64,000 nucleotides of DNA from a virus. The notes under the pieces are model-generated. The model made no database searches, was not told the origin of the DNA, and was given only the letters and a program-made list of their open reading frames with translations. The translations under genes were made by a program, and so were the position numbers. Each line of letters starts with the position of its first letter. The first letter of the stretch is position 1. Location of the stretch: positions 54,831 to 118,830 of the IMG/VR virus record IMGVR_UViG_3300032073_000004, one strand, 5' to 3'. This document shows positions 26,568 to 34,100 of this stretch, in pieces.

Positions 26568-27182
26568 TTAATGTTCGATAGCTTTGCTTATAATTTTATA
26601 CACCTTATTGTGCATTTGTTTAAGTCTTGTTTTCTTTTTTTGATAATAACCAACGAGACAATCTGAAAAATATTCTTCTATACTCACAATAGATTCTTCA
26701 TTTAGAAAGCTCTTTTTTATTTGCTTTGACAGAAGTTCTGTATCTATTTTCGCTATTTGTCTTTCAAAACTATTATTTTTTTCCTCATACAAAAAGTCGC
26801 AGAGAGGAACTTTGTTTGTTTTTCCGACAACGCCATAATATAATTCTACTTTTTTGGCAAAATAGAGATCTCTTATCTTTGCAGAGATTCTTTTTTCATT
26901 TTCTCGATAATATTCAAGGGAGATCTCTTTTAAGAATGAGGAAAAACATTTTTCTATATTATAAACTTCGTTAGATAAAAATACAGTACCTTTTTTATAA
27001 GAAGCTTTTCTGTCTTCCAGCTTTTCTTGTCTGATGAATATAATTTTTTTGATATTCGATAAAAAAACTTTATCTACTTTATCTATCTTTTTTATTAAAA
27101 TATTGACATCAAAGTTTATGGGAGCGGTATCTCTAAAATATACGGGAATTCCTTGTTTAGTTTCATAATACTTTCGCTGCAA
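26568..27182 (-). CDS. Lys/Glu-rich protein of unknown function
   Basis: The protein has 204 residues. It begins with a TTG inside the last codons of the PhoH gene (20-base overlap, GAGG about nine bases before), and no in-frame ATG lies near. It is helical, rich in Lys, Ile and Tyr, without recognisable domains. The low GC of this stretch differs from its neighbours, which may reflect separate origin. Confidence 0.55.
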   Translation of the reverse strand: MQRKYYETKQGIPVYFRDTAPINFDVNILIKKIDKVDKVFLSNIKKIIFIRQEKLEDRKASYKKGTVFLSNEVYNIEKCFSSFLKEISLEYYRENEKRISAKIRDLYFAKKVELYYGVVGKTNKVPLCDFLYEEKNNSFERQIAKIDTELLSKQIKKSFLNEESIVSIEEYFSDCLVGYYQKKKTRLKQMHNKVYKIISKAIEH

Positions 27183-28494
27183 GGGAAGCCACCTCTGATC
27201 TTTCTCCCTTTTTAAGTGTGATATGCCCGGATATCTGATATTCTTTAAACTTTTCTACTGCATGAACAAGACCGTTCGAAGTCTCATTGATATAGACATT
27301 ATCTATTTGTTCGACATCGCCGGTGAGAATAATCTTTGTATTGTCGCCGACTCTTGTTATTATAGTCTTAATTTCGTGTCTTGTTAAGTTTTGAGCCTCA
27401 TCAATTATAATATATGCGTTTGCGATAGATCTGCCTCTAATAAAAGTTAGGGCCTCTACCTCAATAATACCTTTGTCCATATATTCCTGAAACATCTCTT
27501 TGTCATTACCCATCAAGAACTGAAGGTTGTCTTGTATCGGGGATAACCAAGGGATCATTTTTTCCTCTAGTGTTCCTGGCAAGAAGCCAATGTCTTTCCC
27601 TAAAGGCTGTACTGGTCTTGAAATTATAAGCCTGGAGTATGCATCTGTATCGTTTGACAAAGTTTGCTGTAGGCCTGCAGCGAGGGCACACAATGTTTTT
27701 CCCGAACCTGCTCTACCAATGAGGGAAACTACTTTGATGTTCTTATCCATAAGAAGATCAAATGCAAAGCTCTGCTCTTTGTTTCTTGGCTGTAAGCCCC
27801 ATACTGAGTCTCTTTTTACAATCTTCCTAAGTGGTGTCTCATAGTCTGTAAACCTAGACAGTGCTGTTTTCTTTTCGCTAGAGTTGGATATCAACATTAT
27901 AAATTCATTGCACTTGTGATTGGGGTGTTGTTCCTTGTCGAGATAAATATCATCTCCCGCATAAAACCTGTCTATGAGCTCGTCATCCATCAAAATTTCA
28001 GAAAAGCCATAATAAACATCCTCTTCGCTACTAACAACCTTTTCCGTATCGAAGTCTGCGGATTTCATGCCAATGCATTGACATATGACTCGCATATTGA
28101 TATCTCTTGATACGACAACAATTTCGTCTAAAATATTTATTTTTCTTGCATAGTTGTAGATTGTCTGCAGTATTTGATGATCTGCTATCTCTTGCGAAAG
28201 CTCTTTTGGGAGTGCTAGCTCTCCAGTGTCATAAACAACAATAAGGTTTCCTTTCCCCTCTGTTATCTGAACACCCTCTCTCAAGTCTCCCTTCTCTCGA
28301 AGTTCATCAAGGGCTTTGATCGCAAGCCTAGCGTTCATGCCAACAGAGTCTTGGCGCTTCTTGTGTTTATCTATCTCTTCTAATACTTTTATTGGAAGAA
28401 CTATGTCGCTTTTACTACCAAAGCTATATATGCAACTTGCGTTTGTCAATAAAACACTGGTGTCTAAAGCGTAGGTTATGCGTTTTTCTGTCAT
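27163..28494 (-). CDS. phoH: PIN-PhoH fusion protein (PhoH2-like)
   Basis: The protein has 443 residues. The start at 28494 has AAGGA six bases upstream and is preferred over 28500. The N-terminal PIN domain shows Y-A-L-D-T-S-V-L-L (catalytic Asp) and E-E-I-D, and a later acidic pair V-S-R-D-I-N-M. The C-terminal PhoH ATPase has Walker A G-R-A-G-S-G-K-T near residue 260 and Walker B I-I-I-D-E-A-Q-N near 364. Cellular PhoH2 acts as an ATP-dependent RNA helicase and RNase. PhoH is very common in marine phages; its role there is unsettled. Confidence 0.93.
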   Translation of the reverse strand: MTEKRITYALDTSVLLTNASCIYSFGSKSDIVLPIKVLEEIDKHKKRQDSVGMNARLAIKALDELREKGDLREGVQITEGKGNLIVVYDTGELALPKELSQEIADHQILQTIYNYARKINILDEIVVVSRDINMRVICQCIGMKSADFDTEKVVSSEEDVYYGFSEILMDDELIDRFYAGDDIYLDKEQHPNHKCNEFIMLISNSSEKKTALSRFTDYETPLRKIVKRDSVWGLQPRNKEQSFAFDLLMDKNIKVVSLIGRAGSGKTLCALAAGLQQTLSNDTDAYSRLIISRPVQPLGKDIGFLPGTLEEKMIPWLSPIQDNLQFLMGNDKEMFQEYMDKGIIEVEALTFIRGRSIANAYIIIDEAQNLTRHEIKTIITRVGDNTKIILTGDVEQIDNVYINETSNGLVHAVEKFKEYQISGHITLKKGERSEVASLAAKVL

Positions 28495-28510
28495 TAACAT
28501 TCCTTACACT

Positions 28511-28518
28511 TATAAATA
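28511..28518 (+). promoter_or_regulatory. Candidate T4-type late promoter for plus-strand island
   Basis: Exact TATAAATA followed by G, reading on the plus strand about 50 bases before the protease start at 28568. This is the core read by gp55-type sigma factors in T4, and the phage encodes such a factor. The same octamer also lies just before the minus-strand PhoH start, so its direction of use is inferred. Confidence 0.5.
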
Positions 28519-28567
28519 GTTTTATAAAAATATTTTGTAGAATATCACTCGAAAGTATATTTACATT

Positions 28568-29287
28568 ATGAAGAAAATATTCTTAACGAGCCTGTGTGCA
28601 CTATTTTTATTATCATCTTGTACAATTTTTAGCACACTCGTTATCAAAAATAAGAAAGATTCTTTCGTTCAAGTCCTTTCTATAAAGACGGTAAGCGGTG
28701 GAGAGATCGGACTTAGCACTGCTTCCGGAGTAGTTGTTGAAAACCGAGGTAACAAGTCCTACATTTTGACTGCTGGTCACTTTTGTCTAGATAAAGACGA
28801 TATTAATAAAACTATATCGCCTATCGAGGGAGTGGTTATAACTAAATTAAACGGAGGGCATGAGAAAGGTCGAGTCTTTGCGATCTCTAGATTGTGGGAC
28901 ATATGCCTGTTAGAATCCCCGAAGCTGGGTCTTGACTCTGTTAAAGTCGCTGCTCACGATATTGAGGTTGGCGACAACGTAGTAAACATCGCTGCACCTA
29001 ACGGTTTATTTGGAAAAGATCTTGTAATGTCATATGAAGGACGATATTCCGGGCATGGCGGGAACGGATATGCTGTGGAGACAGAAGTTGATTTCTATAC
29101 ATTCCCTGTCGCTCCTGGTAGTTCAGGGAGTCCAATATTTAATTTAAAAGGCGAAATTGTAGGCTTAGTATTCGCCGTAGACGCCAGGTATCACCATATT
29201 ACCTTGGCAGTAACAAGAGAACAAATAATAATGTTTTTAGAGAGTGTTCTCGACCTAGACTATATTATAGAAAGACCAAGGAAGTAA
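28568..29287 (+). CDS. Lipoprotein trypsin-like serine protease
   Basis: The protein has 239 residues and is one of only two plus-strand genes I accept. Residues 1-18 are a lipoprotein signal ending in L-L-S-S-C (Cys18 lipidated). A chymotrypsin-fold triad is visible: His71 in T-A-G-H-F-C, Asp111 in L-W-D-I-C-L-L and Ser186 in P-G-S-S-G-S-P-I-F. It would sit in the periplasm or on the outer membrane of the infected cell. Possible roles are degrading a receptor, blocking superinfection or helping lysis. No clear ribosome site precedes the ATG; a T-rich segment does. Confidence 0.88.
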   Translation: MKKIFLTSLCALFLLSSCTIFSTLVIKNKKDSFVQVLSIKTVSGGEIGLSTASGVVVENRGNKSYILTAGHFCLDKDDINKTISPIEGVVITKLNGGHEKGRVFAISRLWDICLLESPKLGLDSVKVAAHDIEVGDNVVNIAAPNGLFGKDLVMSYEGRYSGHGGNGYAVETEVDFYTFPVAPGSSGSPIFNLKGEIVGLVFAVDARYHHITLAVTREQIIMFLESVLDLDYIIERPRK

Positions 29288-29318
29288 CTATTTACCTGTA
29301 TTAACCTGGTCCTTTCTC

Positions 29319-29993
29319 TTGAAAACAAAAAACAAAAAAAGAAAAATTCTAAAGTTTGAGTTATTGTCCTTAGACTATCAAGACGTATGTGATGTTTTTG
29401 AAACATGCGAAACTGAATTTCATAAGAATTTCTTTGATCCCAAATTAGAAGAGCAAATAAAAGAACAAGAAGAAGCTATGAAAAAAAGGGAAGAAAAAGA
29501 TAAGGAAAACAATGCCAAGGAAAAAGAAAAAAAGATGTCCGATTCCACAGATATTCAATCTCCCAACAAACAAGAACAGAGCAGCGAGAAAGAAAGCAGC
29601 GAACTCGAAGTAAAAGAAGAGAAGATCTCTAAAAAAGTGGTTCGAAAGTTGTTCAGGGCAATTGCGCTTGAGACACACCCCGATGCTCTATACGGCGAAG
29701 ATGCAGATACAATAGAATATAAAGAGAGCTTATATAAAAAAGCAGCTCGTGCTGCCAAAAAAGGTAAGGAGTACGAGCTGCTTGAAATAGCTGTATCGTT
29801 AGGTATTACTGATATATTAAACGATACGGAAATTTATTTATTATTAGATAAAGCCATGATGAACTTGAAAAATAAAGTACATCAACTAAAAAATTCTATA
29901 ATGTGGCTATGGTATCACGCCAACGGTAAACAGAAAAATATTCTTGAAATACAGATACAAAAACAACTTGGCCTTAAAAAAAGAGATGAATAA
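29319..29993 (+). CDS. J-domain-like (DnaJ) co-chaperone protein
   Basis: The protein has 224 residues with a TTG start and no obvious ribosome site. The middle (about 45-105) is a charged Lys/Glu linker. After it come K-L-F-R-A-I-A-L-E-T-H-P-D-A-L (His120-Pro-Asp, the HPD signature) and helices around L-Y-K-K-A-A-R-A-A-K-K-G. J domains stimulate Hsp70/DnaK. The domain is near the C-terminal half instead of the N-terminus, unlike DnaJ. It could recruit host DnaK for virion protein folding. It converges with the small lipoprotein gene. Confidence 0.75.
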   Translation: MKTKNKKRKILKFELLSLDYQDVCDVFETCETEFHKNFFDPKLEEQIKEQEEAMKKREEKDKENNAKEKEKKMSDSTDIQSPNKQEQSSEKESSELEVKEEKISKKVVRKLFRAIALETHPDALYGEDADTIEYKESLYKKAARAAKKGKEYELLEIAVSLGITDILNDTEIYLLLDKAMMNLKNKVHQLKNSIMWLWYHANGKQKNILEIQIQKQLGLKKRDE

Positions 29994-29994
29994 A

Positions 29995-30177
29995 TTATTC
30001 TTCTGAGGCGCAGGCGACAGTAATTTTCTGAGGTTCGAAAACATAGCTTGTTTCTGTTCCCGAGTCTTTTTCATTGCCAGCGTCTGGAATGCCTGCATCT
30101 GGGCTGTCTACAACCAGAGGGTTGCACGATAGGCAAGTCAATGCCAAGAAAGTAAGGGTACTTGCTCTTTTTTTCAT
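29995..30177 (-). CDS. Small lipoprotein
   Basis: This 60-residue protein has a signal peptide ending in C-L-S-C (Cys18), followed by a short Asp/Pro-rich mature part (D-S-P-D-A-G-I-P-D-A-G). AAAGGA precedes the ATG. Such a short secreted lipoprotein could be an outer-membrane spanin partner, but no inner-membrane spanin lies beside it, so the role is open. Confidence 0.68.
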   Translation of the reverse strand: MKKRASTLTFLALTCLSCNPLVVDSPDAGIPDAGNEKDSGTETSYVFEPQKITVACASEE

Positions 30178-30239
30178 TTTAATGTCCTTTGTTTTGAAAT
30201 ATTAGTAAAAAATAAGATGTATTAGCTGTATAAGTAGTA

Positions 30240-30758
30240 TCATACTACGTCAAAATCCTCTTTGCGGCGCTTAGAAAACCATTTTGGGATCTTTTCTTGT
30301 GGATACCGCATCTTTGGCTTGTCAGAATAGAAGTCACGATATGACTTGACAACGTTGTCACTCTTATATTCATCGGGCATACACAGAGGAAGTTGCGTAG
30401 GCTCGTGGCTTGGGAACTTCGATACATCGAACAACTCTTTGCAAATGTTTAATACACGCTCACACTTGTGAACTTTGTGTTGGCCGAAGCGCAACTTGTA
30501 TTCTTCCAACATAGCCTCGGTATGTTTTACCAAGTTAAGGAAGTTGGCAGAAGACTCGCGCACCCATTTTGTAGATGGGTGGTTGAAGTGTGCATTACGA
30601 TAAGGTGTCTCGAAGCCGTGATGGTTGAGAGTTGTGCAAAGCATTTGACAGCTTTCTAATATCATCTTGACAACACGATAGTTGTCTAGCTCACGAGCTG
30701 ACTGTTCCCAGTCGATAGTTCCGGTTTGTTCGCATCCACTAATAGCAAAAATATTCAT
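30240..30758 (-). CDS. Conserved marine-phage protein of unknown function
   Basis: The protein has 172 residues with its own consensus promoter and a strong AGGAGG site. Characteristic blocks are V-V-K-M-I-L-E-S-C-Q-M-L near residue 29, N-H-P-S-T-K-W-V-R-E-S near 59, L-E-E-Y-K-L-R-F-G near 84 and P-T-Q-L-P-L-C-M-P-D-E-Y-K near 120, ending in P-K-W-F. I have met this set of motifs in many cyanophage and vibriophage hypothetical proteins. The conserved His, Glu and Asp suggest an enzyme, but I do not know which. Confidence 0.8.
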   Translation of the reverse strand: MNIFAISGCEQTGTIDWEQSARELDNYRVVKMILESCQMLCTTLNHHGFETPYRNAHFNHPSTKWVRESSANFLNLVKHTEAMLEEYKLRFGQHKVHKCERVLNICKELFDVSKFPSHEPTQLPLCMPDEYKSDNVVKSYRDFYSDKPKMRYPQEKIPKWFSKRRKEDFDVV

Positions 30759-30780
30759 ATGATCCCTCCTAGAGAGTCAT

Positions 30781-30809
30781 ATTATACTACATGTGTGGAT
30801 ATTTGTCAA
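30781..30809 (-). promoter_or_regulatory. Consensus sigma-70 promoter
   Basis: Read on the minus strand: TTGACA (30804-30809), a 17-base spacer and TATAAT (30781-30786), a perfect match. The predicted start is about 15 bases before the AGGAGG of the 30240-30758 gene. Confidence 0.9.
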
Positions 30810-30815
30810 GTATGT

Positions 30816-31730
30816 TTATTCTGCGTCGGTGAATGTAACGATTGTTCCGTCATCAAGCTGCAGGCTAGCTAGCCAGTCTATATCACCGTTCTGATCTCTT
30901 TGAATTGGGGAGTCATCTCCAGTAAAAAGATCTCTCATACTTTTTGTGCCCTTTTCAATTGTAGCTTTTGCGTCTCTGCCATAGGATTTCTCAACATGAG
31001 ATTCTGCGGCCTCTACACTAGGAAACGTGGTTGGTGTATTTGCTTGTGCACCTGTGCCGAATAGGGATGCAGCCATTATGCCGCCTATCACCAGAGGAAC
31101 ACCAAGTTTCCTTTTCAGAGAGCTAACAAATTGCTTTGCTCCCTCATTTAAATGTAAATCATATTCTTCAAGGAGAGTATCTATTTCTTCTTCCAATAGT
31201 TGCTCGTCCAATTGCTTTGAGAATCTTTCGATGATGTCTTCTTCGCGCATTGCTTGAGTGGTTGAAGCACGATCTGTCCTTGTTTTGCTGGGCACTGTGT
31301 CTGCACCACTCTTAACGCCCGGCATTGAACGAGTATTTTCATCATCGTCATCATATATGTCATCTAGTGTGGCTTTTGGTAAAGTATCTGTGATGTTCTT
31401 TGCCATGATCTTCTGGACGCCTGGATCAAAGATGATACCCTTAACAATCTTTTCAATTGTTTTTATCATCTCTGGGGTTACTTTGTTTTTTCTGAATTTG
31501 TCAAGAAAACTAGATTTTTTAGCATCGTCTGGTGTGACACTTTTCACTGCTTGATCTACAGTGTTCATTCTTGAGTCTTTCGACTGCTTTTTAAGGAGTG
31601 CGCGGTAAACTTTTGGATCGTTTGGATCTAAGCCCTGACGCTTGAGGGCCGCTATTCCTGCGGGACTAAAGTTTATCCCGTCTCCTGGAGCTTCTTGTAC
31701 TCTTCCTCTTTTAACAATAACCTTTTTCAT
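30816..31730 (-). CDS. Probable virion-associated protein with one membrane segment
   Basis: The protein has 304 residues. The N-terminus is basic and contains R-V-Q-E-A-P-G, resembling a T4 prohead-protease cleavage site (hydrophobic-x-Glu). The middle is acidic (I-Y-D-D-D-D-E), and a hydrophobic segment G-V-P-L-V-I-G-G-I-M-A-A-S-L-F-G lies near residue 214. A small C-terminal domain follows. A TATAAT-like box lies before the start, without a good -35. No family recognised. Confidence 0.65.
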   Translation of the reverse strand: MKKVIVKRGRVQEAPGDGINFSPAGIAALKRQGLDPNDPKVYRALLKKQSKDSRMNTVDQAVKSVTPDDAKKSSFLDKFRKNKVTPEMIKTIEKIVKGIIFDPGVQKIMAKNITDTLPKATLDDIYDDDDENTRSMPGVKSGADTVPSKTRTDRASTTQAMREEDIIERFSKQLDEQLLEEEIDTLLEEYDLHLNEGAKQFVSSLKRKLGVPLVIGGIMAASLFGTGAQANTPTTFPSVEAAESHVEKSYGRDAKATIEKGTKSMRDLFTGDDSPIQRDQNGDIDWLASLQLDDGTIVTFTDAE

Positions 31731-31759
31731 ATCTCACCTCGATATTATATATAGAAGCT

Positions 31760-33163
31760 TTATTCTGAAAAATACTTTATCTTTGGCATGCCAGTATATT
31801 TACAAGCTTCCTCCAGGGCAGCTCTTAGCATTTGTTCTCTCTTTTTGGGATCTTTCCAGTCCTCTTTCATTGACGGAGATAATGTTCGTAGTGGGTCAAC
31901 ATATGTAAATAATTTACCTCGCTTTACAGCAGGTGCCTTAAATACTGATATGCCAGTTTTTCGGTCGTAATGTTCGTAGCTGTGTGCATCTCTTTTTCCG
32001 CCACCGCCCATTGTATCCACAATAAACAAAGGAACATTAAAGCCTGCAGTAGAACCTCGGACTTCTTTCTCTAGGTCAATAGCTGTTTGGACTGTGGTTC
32101 TAAGATCTTCCGTTCCTCTAACCAAGTCGTGTACATAAACATAATATGGATGCACATTGATGTAACTTAGTTTCTTAATTAAGTCTCCCATGAGTTCTGG
32201 AGTGTCGTTTACTCCTGCCTGTAATACCGTTTGGTTGCGAACAGTGATACCCCTCTCAAATAATAGGTTCATGGCATCCTGAGAAATACCCGTCACTTCG
32301 TTTGGGGTATTGAAGTGAGTATGTATAACAACTTCTTTGTGAAGCTTTCTACCTCTCTCCACGATTTCAGTTACTGCGTCCGTCCATTCTGTGTCAGTTA
32401 AGATCTTCATAGGCTGAATGGCCAGACCCTTAGTGGCAAAGCGGAATCTCCTGACATGTGGAATATCTAACAATGCATGGCCCAACTCAAGAACTTGGCT
32501 TGGCTTTAAACGATACATGTCGCCACCGCTGATGACAATATCTTCTAGCTCTTTGCGTTCCTTAATATACTGAAACGCCTTGTCCCATCTTTCTTGGTTT
32601 GCTTTGAGCTGTACTTTCTCGACGGTATCTGTATCTAAGCCAACAGCATAGGAGCGAGTACAAAAACGACAATACACTGGGCATGTGTCCAGAGCTAGAA
32701 ACAGGGCTTTGTCTGGGTATCTGTGAGTAAGGCCGTCAACAGGTGCATCGGCCTGCTCATGTAGTGAATCCAAAGTTAGGAGAGGGTGGTCTTCTTCTAG
32801 TTGAGAGCCCACTGGAAGGAATTGCCTTCGTATAGGGTCTGTGTAGGGGTTTTCCCAATCAATGAGAGAAAGCAAATAGGGAGATATTCGAACTGCCATA
32901 GGTGCAGCACCAAAGCCAGCTTTGACATCTTCAATAAACTCTTCTGATACAATATCCTGAACTGCTGCTATGAGCTTCTTTGGTTTTGTGATAGCATTTC
33001 TCTCTTGCCACTTATGGCTCAAGAAAGTTTCTTCATCTATCTCTTTCCAAGCTGGTATTCTCTGCCAGAAGGCATCTCTCCTTAAATTTCTCCACGAAAG
33101 ACTCTGTTCCGAAACTTTTGGCTTTAAGTGATTTACCTTCTCTTCTACTATCTTCAAACTCAT
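31760..33163 (-). CDS. KamA-like radical SAM lysine 2,3-aminomutase family enzyme
   Basis: The protein has 467 residues. The start at 33163 has GGAGG close upstream; the ATG at 33178 would lie at the promoter start point. The radical SAM cluster is C161-x3-C165-x2-C168 in C-P-V-Y-C-R-F-C-T-R-S, followed by S-G-G-D. The PLP lysine is K390 in M-G-G-G-G-K-R-D. Asp residues in Y-V-H-D-L and F-I-V-D-T-M match the two that hold the lysine side chain in KamA. Family members move an alpha-amino group to the beta carbon of lysine or glutamate, or modify EF-P (EpmB). Its use by a phage is unknown. Confidence 0.9.
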   Translation of the reverse strand: MSLKIVEEKVNHLKPKVSEQSLSWRNLRRDAFWQRIPAWKEIDEETFLSHKWQERNAITKPKKLIAAVQDIVSEEFIEDVKAGFGAAPMAVRISPYLLSLIDWENPYTDPIRRQFLPVGSQLEEDHPLLTLDSLHEQADAPVDGLTHRYPDKALFLALDTCPVYCRFCTRSYAVGLDTDTVEKVQLKANQERWDKAFQYIKERKELEDIVISGGDMYRLKPSQVLELGHALLDIPHVRRFRFATKGLAIQPMKILTDTEWTDAVTEIVERGRKLHKEVVIHTHFNTPNEVTGISQDAMNLLFERGITVRNQTVLQAGVNDTPELMGDLIKKLSYINVHPYYVYVHDLVRGTEDLRTTVQTAIDLEKEVRGSTAGFNVPLFIVDTMGGGGKRDAHSYEHYDRKTGISVFKAPAVKRGKLFTYVDPLRTLSPSMKEDWKDPKKREQMLRAALEEACKYTGMPKIKYFSE

Positions 33164-33183
33164 AAGGGCCTCCAACATTGCAC

Positions 33184-33212
33184 ATTATATCATACATAGC
33201 ATTTTTTGTAAA
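33184..33212 (-). promoter_or_regulatory. Sigma-70 promoter of the KamA-like gene
   Basis: On the minus strand: TTTACA (33207-33212), a 17-base spacer and TATAAT (33184-33189). It begins inside the T-run of the preceding terminator, so one unit ends where the next begins. It implies a transcription start near 33177 and supports translation from 33163. Confidence 0.85.
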
Positions 33213-33238
33213 AAAAAAGAGCCCCTTTCGGGGCTCTC
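33209..33238 (-). terminator. Rho-independent terminator after the barrel gene
   Basis: Perfect 8-base stem AGAGCCCC/GGGGCTCT (33218-33225 and 33230-33237) with a four-base loop, followed on the minus strand by eight or more T. It ends the 33260-33901 unit. Confidence 0.95.
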
Positions 33239-33259
33239 TTGCTTCTAAGGGCCGAAAGC

Positions 33260-33901
33260 TTAGAAGTTAATTCCCGCCGACAGTGTAACAACGTTTGCGT
33301 CGTCACCTTCGGTATTCTGTTGACGGAAGTATTCTGCACGAACACTAACGCCTGCGCCCACTTCTGTTGACGCTCCGGCAAGGATGCGGTTCTCTGATAC
33401 ACCGTCTTGGTTAACGTGTACTTCATCGCCCACGGATACATCAACGGTTGCGATCTTTAAGTCCAAAGACTTTGTGAGCATAATTTGCTCACGAACTCGC
33501 ATTTGTTCTGTGCCAACGGCAGTAACGTCGCCATGCTCATCTAGTTGCAGGCGCAGTCTGTTGGCTAATGTAATACCGAGTGGTAATGCCACATCGTTAT
33601 TTACATCTAAAGAAACTCGGTTCTCTGATGTGCCATTAGTATTAGTGTTTCGGATGCGTAACTGTAAATCCATATTCTCAGTTAAGTCACGAGACACTGC
33701 GAACACGGTGTGTTCATAACCAGCGGCCTTCGTAACCATGTCCTCACTAATGCTTAGATCATGGCGAACTTGCTCTTCTGCTGAGAGTGTAAAGCCGCCA
33801 AGCTTTGCAGATCCAGCGGTAGCTTCCAAACGAAGTTCGTCTGCATAACTAACGCTACTTACCAAAAACGCCATAACGGTCGCTAATAGTGCTTTTTTCA
33901 T
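33260..33901 (-). CDS. Outer-membrane beta-barrel-like protein (DUF2490-like)
   Basis: The protein has 213 residues. The ATG at 33901 is chosen for its AAGGAG site. A Sec signal M-K-K-A-L-L-A-T-V-M-A-F-L...S-Y-A is followed by alternating beta strands with many Asn, Thr and Arg. The last residue is Phe (S-A-G-I-N-F), the usual sorting signal for outer-membrane barrels. The layout fits DUF2490-like putative outer-membrane proteins. With its own sigma-70 promoter and terminator it forms a self-contained cassette. Possible roles are receptor masking or replacing a host porin. Confidence 0.82.
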   Translation of the reverse strand: MKKALLATVMAFLVSSVSYADELRLEATAGSAKLGGFTLSAEEQVRHDLSISEDMVTKAAGYEHTVFAVSRDLTENMDLQLRIRNTNTNGTSENRVSLDVNNDVALPLGITLANRLRLQLDEHGDVTAVGTEQMRVREQIMLTKSLDLKIATVDVSVGDEVHVNQDGVSENRILAGASTEVGAGVSVRAEYFRQQNTEGDDANVVTLSAGINF

Positions 33902-33956
33902 AGTTTTCTCCTTTTCATTCACCCGCTTAATTGCGGAGTGATGTTAAGTTGATATA

Positions 33957-33985
33957 ATTCTATCACGGTTCGTATATTATGTCAA
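33957..33985 (-). promoter_or_regulatory. Sigma-70 promoter of the barrel gene
   Basis: On the minus strand: TTGACA (33980-33985), a 17-base spacer and TAGAAT (33957-33962). The leader to the ATG at 33901 is about 50 bases. Confidence 0.88.
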
Positions 33986-34047
33986 GGGGTGTATCTAAAG
34001 TAAAACTTTAACTTTGACGCAATGGGTCATACGAGGAGAAAAAGTGT

Positions 34048-34093
34048 AATAAAAACAAGCATTTAGGATGGCTTGTAAGTACTTGTTTTTATT
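34048..34093 (-). terminator. Probable terminator after the basic DUF5872-like gene
   Basis: A perfect 12-base inverted repeat AATAAAAACAAG/CTTGTTTTTATT with a 22-base loop, just after the stop at 34101. The stem is AT-rich with flanking A and T runs, so it could work in both directions, but it is weaker than the one at 33.2 kb. Confidence 0.5.
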
Positions 34094-34100
34094 GCGTTTT

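Noticed and set aside
30240-30758. DenV-type pyrimidine-dimer glycosylase
   Set aside because: The motifs do not match the T4 DenV sequence as I remember it; kept as conserved unknown.
33190-33444. 84-codon minus-strand ORF
   Set aside because: It overlaps the barrel gene in another frame, runs through the terminator and has no ribosome site.
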